From Subtercola sp. PAMC28395 (lineage in GTDB: Bacteria; Actinomycetota; Actinomycetes; Actinomycetales; Microbacteriaceae): DNA of 64,000 nucleotides. Positions 34,778 to 43,956 of this stretch are shown piece after piece. Made by a program: the position numbers and the translations under genes. The stretch's first letter is position 1; each line of letters opens with the position of its first letter. The stretch covers positions 496,001-560,000 of the forward strand of contig NZ_CP076547.1 in NCBI RefSeq assembly GCF_018889995.1, read 5' to 3'. The notes beneath the pieces were generated by a model. That model was not told the origin of the DNA and searched no databases. It saw nothing but the letters and a program-made list of their open reading frames with translations.

Positions 34778-36550
34778 ATGACAACCGATCTGACTCCCGA
34801 CGTCGGCGACCCCAACGAAACGCTGACTTTCGCCGGCCTCGACCGCGAAACAGTGGTGACCACCGGCAGCGAGTGGTGGCGCTCTGCAGTGATCTACCAG
34901 ATCTACCCGAGGTCGTTCGCCGACTCCGACGGCGACGGCATCGGCGATCTGGCGGGCATCACAAGCCGGCTCCCCTCCCTTCTCGAACTCGGCATCGATG
35001 CAATCTGGCTGTCGCCCTTCTTCACGTCGCCCCAGCACGACGCGGGCTACGACGTGGCGAACTACTGCGACGTCGACCCCCTGTTCGGCACACTCGCCGA
35101 CTTCGACACACTCCTGGCGGAGAGCCACTCACTCGGCATCAAGGTGATCGTCGACCTGGTTCCGAACCACACCTCATGGGACCACGAGTGGTTCAAAGCC
35201 GCGATCGCCGCGCCTGAGGGCAGCCCCGAACGGGACCGCTACGTGTTCCGCGATGGCCTCGGCCCGAACGGCGACATCGCGCCGAACAACTGGGAGTCCG
35301 TGTTCGGCGGCCCGATGTGGTCGCGCATCACCAACCCCGACGGCACGCCCGGCCAGTGGTACCTGCACATCTTCGACATCAGCCAGCCCGACCTCAACTG
35401 GGAGAACGAGTGGGTGCGGGCACAGTTCCGCGGCATCCTGCGGTTCTGGCTCGACCGGGGTGCAGACGGCTTTCGAGTGGATGTTGCGCACGGGCTCATC
35501 AAAGAAGAAGGCCTGCCCGACTACACACCTCCCGCCGAGGCCGGGAGCATGGGTGGCGGTGCCGTTCCCCTGACTCCGGAGATCGCCGACCCGATCGACG
35601 CACCAACTCCTCCCTACTGGGCACAGGAGGGGGTCCACGAGATCTACCGCGACTGGAACGCAGTACTGGCTGAATACGACGGCGAACGTGTACTGTGCGC
35701 CGAGGCGTGGGTCGAGCCCCTGCACAAGCTCGCGCACTGGGTGCGTGACGACGAGATGCACCAGGCCTTCAACTTCACCTACCTCTCGGCGAACTGGTCG
35801 GCCGAGGAGCTGCGCATCGTGATCGACACGTCGATCGCTGCCTTCGCGACGGTCGGGGCACCGAGCACCTGGGTGCTCTCGAACCACGACGTCGTGCGGC
35901 ATGCCACGCGCCTCGCCCTGGCCCCTGGCCACCTGCAGGGCGACGGCATCGGGCCGAAGTCGGTCGGCATTCCCGATCCGGCCGACGGACTGCGCAAAGC
36001 CAGGGCCGCCACGGCCGTCATGCTCTCGCTGCCCGGCAGCGCCTACATCTACCAGGGAGAAGAACTCGGCCTGCCCGAAGCGATCGACCTGCCCGACGAG
36101 GCCCGCCAGGATCCGACGTGGTTCCGCACGAACGGCGAGCGTTACGGCCGAGACGGCTGCCGCGTGCCCATCCCGTGGGAGGCGAACACCCCGAGCTACG
36201 GGTTCGGGCCCGCGGACGCGAGCTGGCTGCCCCAGCCCGCCGGTTGGGACGTCTACGCGCGTGACCAGCAGACCGGAGTCGCCGGTTCGACGCTCGAGCT
36301 GTACAAGCTCGCGCTCTCGCTCCGCGCCGAGGGCAACCTCGGCATGGGTGCCGTCGAGTGGATCACCGACCTCGGCTTCGGCGACGACGTTCTGGCATTC
36401 CGCAATGGTGACGTCACAGTGATCTCCAACACCGGTGCGATGCCCGTCGAACTCCCGGTCGAGGTGCTCGGCGAACTGCTGCTTGCCAGCGACCCTGTCG
36501 ACGAAGCTGTTCTCCCCGCCGACACGACGGTGTGGCTTCGCTCACTGTGA
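34778..36550 (+). CDS. GH13 alpha-glucosidase family enzyme
   Basis: 590 residues. The N-terminal W-W-R-S-A-V-I-Y-Q-I-Y-P-R-S-F-A-D-S-D-G-D-G-I-G-D-L is the hallmark of oligo-1,6-glucosidase/alpha-glucosidase proteins. D-L-V-P-N-H (126-131), the nucleophile D235 in G-F-R-V-D-V-A-H, acid/base E309 in C-A-E-A-W and D371 in S-N-H-D complete the site. It hydrolyses or transfers alpha-glucosyl units of maltose, sucrose or isomalto-oligosaccharides in the cytoplasm. No transporter or regulator adjoins it; a LacI gene lies 6 kb away. Confidence 0.94.
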   Translation: MTTDLTPDVGDPNETLTFAGLDRETVVTTGSEWWRSAVIYQIYPRSFADSDGDGIGDLAGITSRLPSLLELGIDAIWLSPFFTSPQHDAGYDVANYCDVDPLFGTLADFDTLLAESHSLGIKVIVDLVPNHTSWDHEWFKAAIAAPEGSPERDRYVFRDGLGPNGDIAPNNWESVFGGPMWSRITNPDGTPGQWYLHIFDISQPDLNWENEWVRAQFRGILRFWLDRGADGFRVDVAHGLIKEEGLPDYTPPAEAGSMGGGAVPLTPEIADPIDAPTPPYWAQEGVHEIYRDWNAVLAEYDGERVLCAEAWVEPLHKLAHWVRDDEMHQAFNFTYLSANWSAEELRIVIDTSIAAFATVGAPSTWVLSNHDVVRHATRLALAPGHLQGDGIGPKSVGIPDPADGLRKARAATAVMLSLPGSAYIYQGEELGLPEAIDLPDEARQDPTWFRTNGERYGRDGCRVPIPWEANTPSYGFGPADASWLPQPAGWDVYARDQQTGVAGSTLELYKLALSLRAEGNLGMGAVEWITDLGFGDDVLAFRNGDVTVISNTGAMPVELPVEVLGELLLASDPVDEAVLPADTTVWLRSL

Positions 36551-36607
36551 TGTCGCGCGCTGGAGCTTAGAGCGGGCATCCAGTGGATGCCCGCCGCGAC
36601 GCCAGCG

Positions 36608-36634
36608 CCGAAGAAGCTGTGCTTCTTCGGGTTC
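36608..36634 (+). terminator. Hairpin after the GH13 gene
   Basis: CCGAAGAAGC (36608-36617) pairs perfectly with GCTTCTTCGG (36621-36630) around TGT and is followed by GTTCTT. A second perfect 9-bp hairpin (36572-36594) lies just upstream. Together they separate the convergent GH13 and phosphatase genes. Confidence 0.55.
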
Positions 36635-36696
36635 TTACGTCGGGTTCTTGCTGAGATTCTGAAGTCGATGACCCATCTCGCAAGCCCGAACTCAGC

Positions 36697-37527
36697 TCAG
36701 AGACCGGCCTTCGCGAACAACTCGCGGATGATCGGCTCGAGCCGGGCCGCCAACACCGGCTCTGCAGCCAGCGTGAACTCCCGTGCGGCCGGTGCGCCAT
36801 TGAATCCCGTCACCACGGCCCCGGCCTCGCGCGCGATCAGCGCACCCGCCGCATGGTCCCATGGGTTGAGCCCACGCTCGTAGTACGCGTCGAGGCGACC
36901 GGCGGCGACCGCGCACAGGTCGAGGGCGGCAGCGCCGATGCGCCTGATGTCACGCACCTGACCGATCAGCTCCCCGAGCACGATCCCCTGCTTCACGCGC
37001 GTCTCAGCGCTGTAGGAGAAGCCCGTGCCGACGAGCGCCTGCGACAGGTCGACGGGAGGGTTGACAGCGAGCGGGGTCGATCCGAGAAAGGCTCCCCGGG
37101 CATCCGTCGCCGTGTACACCTCACCGGCCGCCGGGTTCACGACGCACCCCGCCAGCGCGTTCCAGGTGAGAGGGTCGGGTTCGCCCTCGACCACGGCGAT
37201 GCTGATGTTGTAGGCCGGGATGCCGTAAAGATAGTTGACCGTGCCGTCGATGGGGTCGACGACCCAGGTGAGGCCCGAAGTACCTGCCGAGGCCGAGTCG
37301 GTCGACTCTTCCCCGAGGAACCCGTCGTTCGGCCGCGCATCGGCAAGAGAGCTGCGGATGAACGCCTCGACTTCGCGGTCGGCGAACGTCACCACGTCTT
37401 CGAGTGACGACTTGCTCGCCGCCACCTGCACGCCCTCCTGGCGCCGGCGGGCCGCCAAGGTGCCCGCTTCGACGGCGATTCGGCGTGCGATGGCGAGCAG
37501 CTCTGCGTTCGGGTCAGCGAGCGTCAT
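36697..37527 (-). CDS. Inositol monophosphatase family protein
   Basis: 276 residues from the ATG at 37527, which overlaps the upstream gene stop by four bases. Metal-binding motifs are intact: D-P-I-D-G-T-V-N-Y near 95-103 and N-P-W-D-H-A-A-G-A-L near 222, plus E-E-S-T-D upstream. Members dephosphorylate inositol-1-phosphate, histidinol-phosphate, fructose-1,6-bisphosphate or PAP. The family cannot be split by eye here. It forms a two-gene unit with a conserved unknown protein. Confidence 0.92.
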   Translation of the reverse strand: MTLADPNAELLAIARRIAVEAGTLAARRRQEGVQVAASKSSLEDVVTFADREVEAFIRSSLADARPNDGFLGEESTDSASAGTSGLTWVVDPIDGTVNYLYGIPAYNISIAVVEGEPDPLTWNALAGCVVNPAAGEVYTATDARGAFLGSTPLAVNPPVDLSQALVGTGFSYSAETRVKQGIVLGELIGQVRDIRRIGAAALDLCAVAAGRLDAYYERGLNPWDHAAGALIAREAGAVVTGFNGAPAAREFTLAAEPVLAARLEPIIRELFAKAGL

Positions 37528-37841
37528 GCTGCCGAACCCTCGACCGTATCGACCAGCCAGGCGACGGCGTCCCGCCACGGCAGCGGCTCACCCGTGACCT
37601 CAGGATGCCCGTGGGACTTGTGGGTGCGGGCCACATAGAGCGCATCGGCCCCCGCTGCGCCACTGAGTTCGAAGCGACCCACTTCGTGCCAGTCGACGAG
37701 GCGAGAGACCCACACACTGAACTTCTCGTCGTGATCGTTCTGGATGAAGAACGAGAACGTACCCCGGTGGAACGAAATCTGTTCGTAGCGGGTGCGCGGC
37801 AGGTCGTCGATCGCAGCAAGCTGCGGAGGCAGATCGGTCAT
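37524..37841 (-). CDS. Small conserved-looking protein of unknown function
   Basis: 105 residues, soluble, acidic, rich in aromatic residues (F-H-R-G-T-F-S-F-F-I-Q-N-D). I do not recognise the family. Translation is supported by a TAGAGT -10 six bases before the ATG at 37841 and by the four-base overlap with the phosphatase gene. No motif suggests an enzyme. Confidence 0.75.
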   Translation of the reverse strand: MTDLPPQLAAIDDLPRTRYEQISFHRGTFSFFIQNDHDEKFSVWVSRLVDWHEVGRFELSGAAGADALYVARTHKSHGHPEVTGEPLPWRDAVAWLVDTVEGSAA

Positions 37842-37853
37842 GCCCGAACTCTA
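37842..37853 (-). promoter_or_regulatory. -10 element of a probable leaderless promoter (unknown protein/phosphatase unit)
   Basis: TAGAGT (37848-37853), then TCGGGC, then ATG at 37841 on the minus strand. Confidence 0.6.
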
Positions 37854-37898
37854 CCTGCTGGTCGGTAAGGAGCGGATTCGCACGGAGGCGGGTGGCGG

Positions 37899-38396
37899 CT
37901 ACCCGCCGTTGACCGTCACTCCCACGGCGAGGCACTGGTTCGAGAGGTCGGTGAACGTCTGCTGCCCTTTCGACTGCGCTTCGGAGCTGGTGTCGTCGAT
38001 GACCGATACGAGATAGCTCATGTCTGAGGCCAGCGTCTGCCACCGCGAATCGACGGCCGCCGCCGCCGAAACCTGCGCCGCGGCACCGGCTTGCGTCTTC
38101 GGGAAGGTCGACTTGTCTTGAGAGAGGCTCGTCTGCCAACTCTGGCAGGCGAGCACCACACTGGCCAAAGCAGCAGAGCTCGGGTTAGGATTCGAGGGCG
38201 TTGTACTGGGGACTGGGGTCATCGATGGAGTTGCTGCGGGGGGTGCCGACGACGGCTGCGGGCTCGGTGTTGCCGAAGCAGACGACGTCGACGATGGCGG
38301 GGACGGCTGAGGGCCTGCACTCGTGCAGCCCGTCACAACAGCCAGCGTTACCAACAGTGCGGCCCCGGAAAATGCCCGAACCAGACCGAGTCTCAT
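37899..38396 (-). CDS. Putative lipoprotein of unknown function
   Basis: 165 residues from the ATG at 38396, which has GGGGGAG about seven bases upstream. Residues 1-26 form a lipoprotein signal ending in the lipobox V-T-G-C. A Pro/Ser-rich spacer (30-70) leads to a helical domain with two Cys residues (L-A-C-Q-S-W-Q and N-Q-C-L-A). It is divergent from the M15-like/DUF4214 gene. The function is unknown; attachment to the outer face of the membrane is the only firm prediction. Confidence 0.78.
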   Translation of the reverse strand: MRLGLVRAFSGAALLVTLAVVTGCTSAGPQPSPPSSTSSASATPSPQPSSAPPAATPSMTPVPSTTPSNPNPSSAALASVVLACQSWQTSLSQDKSTFPKTQAGAAAQVSAAAAVDSRWQTLASDMSYLVSVIDDTSSEAQSKGQQTFTDLSNQCLAVGVTVNGG

Positions 38397-38530
38397 TCCG
38401 ACTCCCCCTTCGTAACGATCTCTGAAGCCAATGAAGAGCACCACCGACCACCCCTTCAACAAACGTCGCCCAGCCAGTACCGAACTTGCTCGTCGTTCTG
38501 AAGCTACCCCATGAACGCACGAGGAGTACT

Positions 38531-40072
38531 GTGACCCGGCTGAACAGAGTGTCCATTGCCGTCACCATCGCCCTGGTGGCAGGCCTCGGCGGTGTGGGTG
38601 TGCAGCCTGCCTTCGCACAGCCAACACCGACACCGTCAGTGGCGCCTTCAGCCGCAGCATCCACCGCCCCTCTGCCAACGGCTACAGAAGCGCCGGCCCC
38701 CACTCCGACACCGACACCGGATGCTGTACCACCGTCACCGGGCACACCAGCGACTGGTTCACCGCAACCGATAGCGACGACCACACCGACACCGACAGCC
38801 CAGCCGACGATCGTACCCACACCGGTCAAGTCTGCGCAGCCGGCGGCGCCGACCCCGACCCCCACCACCTCGACGCAGGCAGTCGGTACTCCGCTGGTGT
38901 CGAATGACCCCCACGAACTCGCCCAGGCCCTCGTCGACGCCAAGACGGCTGGTGCGCTCCGCACCAACCCGCCCGCGATCTTCGACCGTGAGATCGCACC
39001 TCTGGCCCAGGGCCAGGCGCTCACGGGCTGTACCGTCGACACGCGAATACTGCAGATCATCGTTCTGACGCTGTACAAGTTCGGTTCGGTCACGATCTCC
39101 GACATCCAGAGGCCGTGCATCGGCGACCAGACCAACTGCGGGCCACCGACCTACTCCGTGCACTGCACAGATCCGGCGAGGGCCGTGGACTTCGCCGTCG
39201 TCGGCGGCGTGGTGCTCAACGGATCGAATTCGCAGACCATCCAGCTGCTCAAGCTCCTCGACAGTGTCGTTCCAGACGGGACGAACGCCGGCCAGTACCA
39301 ATGCAGGGTGTCAGCGGGGACGTCGCTCTACCTGGTGAACATCAACCAGTTCTCCGACTCCTGCAATCACGAGCACATCGATTTCAGGAACACGAATGTG
39401 CCGCTGAACCTCGCCGCGATCGGCGCGGGCGTCAACGTGCTCTCGGCCAGCGGCTCGTACGTGACAGCCTTGTACAACGACTACCTCGCCCGCACCCCGG
39501 CGTTCAGCGAGCTCATGTTCTGGACGAAGATCCTCGACGGCGGCGGTGCCCGAACTGCCGTATCTGACGCTTTCGTCTCGAGCGACGAATACCGCCTCAT
39601 CCGCATCAATGCCGCGTATCGGGGCATTCTGGGGCGCGGCTCCGATCCCGGCGGGCAGACCTTCTGGCTGACACGCATGCAACAGGGTCTGCTGACCACA
39701 GACGACATCGAGACCAGCTTCTACGGATCACTGGAGTACTTCACCAATCACGGTGGTACAAATCTGTCGTTCGCGCAGTCGCTGTACCAGACGCTCCTGA
39801 AACGCTCGGGAGGTGCGTCCGAGTACCAATTCTGGGCAGATCTTGCGCAGAGCCACGGTCGCGACTGGGTCATCGCGCAGTTCTGGGATTCGACAGAGAC
39901 AATCAGCAGCCGCGTGAGTTCGATGTACTCGGCGTATCTCGGGCGGGTGCCAGACCCAGCGGGGTTGCAGAACTGGGTCGGCCTTGCCCTCAAGATCGGC
40001 GATTCCGGCCTGCGCTCGGGCCTCACCGGCAGCGACGAGTACTGGTCGCGCGCGGCGACCCGCTTTCACTGA
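38531..40072 (+). CDS. Secreted protein with M15-peptidase-like domain and DUF4214 repeats
   Basis: 513 residues from the GTG at 38531 (GAGGAG four bases upstream). Residues 1-29 are a signal peptide ending A-F-A. Residues 30-118 are Pro/Thr-rich. A middle domain (~125-295) has S-V-H-C-x6-A-V-D-F (His211, Asp220) and N-H-E-H-I-D-F (His280, His282), a spacing like the zinc ligands of M15 peptidases. Three DUF4214-type repeats follow (Y-N-D-Y-L-A-R-T-P, Y-R-G-I-L-G-R-G-S-D-P-G-G, Y-S-A-Y-L-G-R-V-P-D-P-A-G-L). A secreted peptidoglycan-processing or surface-binding role is inferred, not shown. Confidence 0.8.
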   Translation: MTRLNRVSIAVTIALVAGLGGVGVQPAFAQPTPTPSVAPSAAASTAPLPTATEAPAPTPTPTPDAVPPSPGTPATGSPQPIATTTPTPTAQPTIVPTPVKSAQPAAPTPTPTTSTQAVGTPLVSNDPHELAQALVDAKTAGALRTNPPAIFDREIAPLAQGQALTGCTVDTRILQIIVLTLYKFGSVTISDIQRPCIGDQTNCGPPTYSVHCTDPARAVDFAVVGGVVLNGSNSQTIQLLKLLDSVVPDGTNAGQYQCRVSAGTSLYLVNINQFSDSCNHEHIDFRNTNVPLNLAAIGAGVNVLSASGSYVTALYNDYLARTPAFSELMFWTKILDGGGARTAVSDAFVSSDEYRLIRINAAYRGILGRGSDPGGQTFWLTRMQQGLLTTDDIETSFYGSLEYFTNHGGTNLSFAQSLYQTLLKRSGGASEYQFWADLAQSHGRDWVIAQFWDSTETISSRVSSMYSAYLGRVPDPAGLQNWVGLALKIGDSGLRSGLTGSDEYWSRAATRFH

Positions 40073-40138
40073 GCGGGCCGGGGCGCGCGGCGGCGGCCGT
40101 GCACGGTGAGGCCCCGCCTGGGGCCGGGTCTGGCTGGC

Positions 40139-42373
40139 TCAGTCCCGCAGCGCGAACCTCGCGTGAACGGGTTTCAGCCAGCGGGGCGCCCACCACATGA
40201 AGCGATACGACCACGTCATGAACGCGGGCACCAGCAGGCAGCGCACCAGGGTGGCGTCGAGCAGAACCGCCACTGCGAGCGCCACCCCGAGCTGCTTGAT
40301 GAGCATCAGGTCGCCGGTCGCGAAGCCTGCGAACACCACGATGATGATGAGTGCGGCTGAGGTGATGATGCGACCCGAGCGCTGCAGACCGAGCGCAATC
40401 GCCTCTTTGGCCGGAACACCCGCCTCGACCAGCTCTGTCACCCGCGAGAGGATGAACATCTCGTAGTCCATTGCCAGCCCGAAACCGAAAACGAAGGTCA
40501 GCAGAAGCACCAACGCATCCACCCCGTGCACGTCGGCGGCATTGAAACCCATGAGGCCGGCGAAGTTGCCCTGTTGGAAGCCCCAGACGAGCACCCCGAT
40601 CGAAGCCCCGAGCGAGAGCGCACTGGCGACAAGTGCTTTGAGAGGGATGATCAGCGAACCGGTCATCAAGAACAGCACGATCATCGTTCCGACCGCGATG
40701 AGCAGTGCAGCGCGGGGCGCCCCACTGAGCAGCGACCCGGCCAGGTCGGCGGTGTCGGCGTCGATACCGGAGACCCAGGCGGGGAAGGCCGGCCGGGCAT
40801 CCCGGATCTCGTGCACGACCCTGACGCCATCGGTGGGCTGGTCGACCGACACCCGGACGCTCCAGCCGTCACCAGCCCCGGTCGGCACGCCGACCGAGGC
40901 CACGTGGTCGAGGGACTTCACCTGCGCGGCCCAGCTTGCCGCGTCGGCCTCGGTCTCGGTCACGAGGAGCACACGTGGGCTCGTCGCCAGTGCGAAATGT
41001 GCGTTCACCGTCTGAACGAAGTCGTACTGGGTGGATGACTTCGGAATGGCATCGACACTCGTGTTCGCGAGCTGCAGTGTCAGCAGTGGGCTGCCCATCA
41101 CCAGCAGCACAACCACAGTGGCCAGGGTGAGGAGGGCGGGCCGGCGTTGCACGCGCCTGGTCAGGTGGGAGAAGAAGCCTTCAGGGGGCGCCACGTCACC
41201 GAACCGGCTGAGCAGTGGGCCGACACCGGGGATGCGCGTGAGCACGCCGGGGCGAATGAGTCGTTCGCCACTCAGACCGATGAGCGCCGGGATGAGCGTG
41301 AGCGCAGATGCGACCGCAATCACCGTCACGGCGAGTGCCCCGATGCCGATTGCTCGCACGATCGGTGGATCGAAGAGCAGGAGCCCGAGAGCCGCGATTG
41401 CAAAGACGGTGCCTGAGAAGGTGACCGTACGACCGGCCGAATTCACCGCGAGGCCGACCGCGGCCAATCGCTCGTCCCTCGACACCAGCAGGTGTTTCCG
41501 GGACTCCTCCCGAAAGCGGCTCACGATCAACAATCCGTAGTCGATCGAGAGGCCGAGCCCCACTGCGGTGACGACATTCACGACACTCGTATTGATGTCG
41601 GTGAAGAAAGTGAAGCAGAAGAGCACTCCGAGAGCGCCGCCGATGGCTGCCACCGCGCCGGCCAGAGGAATTCCTGCTGCAATGAACCCGCCGAAGACGA
41701 CAAGCATGACGATGAGTGCGATGGGGAGGGCGACCGTCTCGCCTCTCGCGAGGTCGCTCTCGGAGATCGACGTGAGCGACTCGACGAGCAGCGGCGAGCC
41801 ACCGACCTCGGCTGTCGCGCCGGGAAACGCCGCGCGGTACTGGAGCGAACTGGTATTCAGCGCGGCCTCGACATCGTTGACGACGGCTTTGTCGGGAGCT
41901 TTCCCGTCAACGCCGGAGATCGTTGCCGTGATGAGGAATCCGTTGCCATCGTCGGCGAGCAGAGGCACCGACGCTGGGTTCGCACTCCCATCAGCGAGCG
42001 GCCGAACGACAAGCGGGTTGGCAACTGTCGTGTCGGGCAGCGCTGCAAGAGTGCTGGAGATCTCCGTCGACATGCGGATGGCCCGGGCATCGGAGGGTGA
42101 AACTCCGTGCACCGCCAGGCTGAGTTGGTCACGCTGGACCCCACTGTCGAGAATCGCCGTGGCCCTGCTGCTCTCCCCCACCGCGGACGGCGCACCGGTC
42201 ACCAGCCGCTGGAAGAGCGTCTGGCCTCCCGTAGCACCGAGCGCCGCAGTCAACGCGATGCCGACCAGCAGGATCCACCCGGCCAGTGCGATCCACGGCC
42301 GTCGGGCCGACGCCGCACCGAGGCGCCCCACCCAGCCGAGCTTCACAGGAGTCACAGGAGTTGGGTCAGCCAT
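40139..42373 (-). CDS. MMPL/RND family transporter
   Basis: 744 residues from the ATG at 42373, with GGAG four bases upstream. About twelve transmembrane helices lie in two repeats, each with a large extracytoplasmic loop after the first helix. The G-L-G-L-S-I-D-Y-G-L-L-I-V-S-R-F-R-E-E and G-F-G-L-A-M-D-Y-E-M-F-I-L-S-R motifs (proton-relay Asp) are typical of actinobacterial MMPL proteins. They export lipids or glycolipids using proton motive force. The cargo is unknown, and no lipid synthesis gene adjoins. Confidence 0.93.
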   Translation of the reverse strand: MADPTPVTPVKLGWVGRLGAASARRPWIALAGWILLVGIALTAALGATGGQTLFQRLVTGAPSAVGESSRATAILDSGVQRDQLSLAVHGVSPSDARAIRMSTEISSTLAALPDTTVANPLVVRPLADGSANPASVPLLADDGNGFLITATISGVDGKAPDKAVVNDVEAALNTSSLQYRAAFPGATAEVGGSPLLVESLTSISESDLARGETVALPIALIVMLVVFGGFIAAGIPLAGAVAAIGGALGVLFCFTFFTDINTSVVNVVTAVGLGLSIDYGLLIVSRFREESRKHLLVSRDERLAAVGLAVNSAGRTVTFSGTVFAIAALGLLLFDPPIVRAIGIGALAVTVIAVASALTLIPALIGLSGERLIRPGVLTRIPGVGPLLSRFGDVAPPEGFFSHLTRRVQRRPALLTLATVVVLLVMGSPLLTLQLANTSVDAIPKSSTQYDFVQTVNAHFALATSPRVLLVTETEADAASWAAQVKSLDHVASVGVPTGAGDGWSVRVSVDQPTDGVRVVHEIRDARPAFPAWVSGIDADTADLAGSLLSGAPRAALLIAVGTMIVLFLMTGSLIIPLKALVASALSLGASIGVLVWGFQQGNFAGLMGFNAADVHGVDALVLLLTFVFGFGLAMDYEMFILSRVTELVEAGVPAKEAIALGLQRSGRIITSAALIIIVVFAGFATGDLMLIKQLGVALAVAVLLDATLVRCLLVPAFMTWSYRFMWWAPRWLKPVHARFALRD

Positions 42374-42525
42374 CACGCTCCAGGTGCGAGAACCATCTGA
42401 ACGAGCATCCGCCCGCCTGAAAAGACTATGGGTGAACGACGGGCTCAGCGAATCGGTGGCTGGGTTCGTCAACGGCGGTCAGGACCCGGTATGGGGTTCG
42501 TGTGGGGTCGGACCCCTGATTCAAA

Positions 42526-42561
42526 CCAAAAAGCCTTGAAATCGCAGTGATTTCAAGGCTT
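42526..42561 (-). terminator. Intrinsic terminator after tRNA-Tyr
   Basis: A perfect 13-bp stem (42531-42543 with 42549-42561) around GCAGT. On the minus strand it ends in TTTTT. It starts seven bases after the tRNA. Confidence 0.9.
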
Positions 42562-42568
42562 TCATTGG

Positions 42569-42650
42569 TGGCAAGTGAGGGATTCGAACCCCCGAAGGCT
42601 CAGCCGTCTGATTTACAGTCAGATCCCTTTGGCCGCTAGGGTAACTTGCC
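42569..42650 (-). tRNA. tRNA-Tyr (GTA)
   Basis: 82 bases with a long variable arm. The acceptor GGCAAGT pairs with ACTTGCC, the anticodon loop CTGTAAA gives anticodon GTA, and the T-loop is GGTTCGAATCC. No CCA end is encoded. Confidence 0.96.
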
Positions 42651-42753
42651 GAGGCGCACCCGACCACGTTCACAAACACAACCGAAGGCGCTCGCACAAG
42701 AATACTCACTGGGGCCGCTCTGGCGAAATCGACACCGGCCACAGGCGGGAGAA

Positions 42754-42776
42754 GTGCGGTGTGTACACGCTTGCAC
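42754..42776. promoter_or_regulatory. Palindromic element upstream of the LacI gene (possible operator)
   Basis: GTGTACAC (42761-42768) is a perfect palindrome flanked by GTGC on the left and GCAC on the right, with spacing that differs by one base. It lies about 70 bases before the LacI-family gene, and TAAACT follows at 42786-42791. Autoregulation by the LacI protein is possible. Confidence 0.35.
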
Positions 42777-42842
42777 GGCACCCTCTAAACTCGGAGTCAC
42801 CAATTCGTTGCACTCTGTCGTGCAAGTCTCAGCAAGGACGCC

Positions 42843-43862
42843 ATGCCCGGAATCGAAGCCGTCGCCAAGCTCGCTGGCGTTTCAACGGCGACTGTTTCCC
42901 GTGCGCTGAGCGGCAACGGGCATGTCTCCCCGTCGACCCGGGTCCGGGTTCACGAAGCGGCGCGAGAGCTGGGTTATGTCGTGTCGTCGTCAGCGTCGAG
43001 CCTCGCCAGCGGCCGAACGAAGAATGTCGGCGTCGTCGTACCGTTCCTCAGCCGCTGGTTCTACTCCTCAGTGCTCGAGGGGGCCGGTGCAGCGCTCCTG
43101 CGGAACGGCTACGATCTCACCCTGTACGGCCTGAGTGGCGGAGACGAAGAGCGCACGAGCGTCTTCGAACACTTTCTGCTGCGAAAACGTGTCGACGCCG
43201 TTCTCGCGCTCACCATCGAACTCAACGAGAGCGAGCTGCAGAGCCTGCTCGACCTGCACAAACCGATCGTCGGCATCGGCGGCCCGCTCAAGGGCGTGCA
43301 GACGCTCAGCGTCGACGACGTGGCTGTAGCCATGCTCGCGACCGACCACCTGCTCAGCCTCGGTCACACCCGCATCGGGATGATCGGCGGGGCCTCGCGC
43401 TTCGAACTCGACTTCCACCTGCCCACCAACCGCAGGGCCGGCTATGAGGATGCCCTTCGGCTCGCGGGCGTTCAGCCTGACGCCTCGCTGTTTCGGCCAG
43501 CCGACTTCACGATTCGTGGTGGATACGAAGCCGCGCACGAACTTCTGACGAACGCTCCCAACCGGCCGACCGCGATCTTCGCCGCCTCAGACGAGATGGC
43601 GATCGGCTCGATCCTCGCGGCGCGCGATCTGGGGCTTTCGGTACCGCGTGATGTCTCGGTGATCGGCATCGACGGGCACGAGCACTCCGAGTTCTTCGGC
43701 CTGACCACCATGGCCCAGTTTCCGCGCCGCCAGGGAGAACAGGCCGTCGAAATGCTGATGGACCGCCTTCACCCCGGCCGCCGCGACCCGCTGCCCACGA
43801 ACATCCCGTTGCCCGTCGAGCTCATCGTGCGTACGTCGACGGCGCCGCCGCCAGCTGGTTGA
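42843..43862 (+). CDS. LacI-family transcriptional regulator
   Basis: 339 residues; AAGGA precedes the ATG. The N-terminal helix-turn-helix A-V-A-K-L-A-G-V-S-T-A-T-V-S-R-A-L-S-G and hinge region are followed by a periplasmic-binding-protein-like sugar domain (V-V-P-F-L-S-R-W-F-Y, A-S-D-E-M-A-I-G, V-I-G-I-D-G-H). It likely represses carbohydrate genes in the absence of an inducer sugar. No transport or catabolic gene is adjacent, so the regulon is elsewhere. Confidence 0.94.
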   Translation: MPGIEAVAKLAGVSTATVSRALSGNGHVSPSTRVRVHEAARELGYVVSSSASSLASGRTKNVGVVVPFLSRWFYSSVLEGAGAALLRNGYDLTLYGLSGGDEERTSVFEHFLLRKRVDAVLALTIELNESELQSLLDLHKPIVGIGGPLKGVQTLSVDDVAVAMLATDHLLSLGHTRIGMIGGASRFELDFHLPTNRRAGYEDALRLAGVQPDASLFRPADFTIRGGYEAAHELLTNAPNRPTAIFAASDEMAIGSILAARDLGLSVPRDVSVIGIDGHEHSEFFGLTTMAQFPRRQGEQAVEMLMDRLHPGRRDPLPTNIPLPVELIVRTSTAPPPAG

Positions 43863-43873
43863 GCCTCCTCGCC

Positions 43874-43956
43874 GGTTGAGTAGCGGGGCGCAGCCACGCG
43901 TATCGAAACCCCAACGACGAGCAGGTCTTGATACGCGACACGGTCCCTACTCAACC
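43874..43956. repeat. REP-like intergenic inverted repeat
   Basis: Outer arms GGTTGAGTAG (43874-43883) and CTACTCAACC (43947-43956) match perfectly. Inner arms CGCGTATC (43897-43904) and GATACGCG (43930-43937) also match perfectly. It fills the gap between convergent genes, and the right arm supplies the last codon and stop (GGT TGA) of the transglycosylase gene. A half copy is at 10501-10514. Confidence 0.75.
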
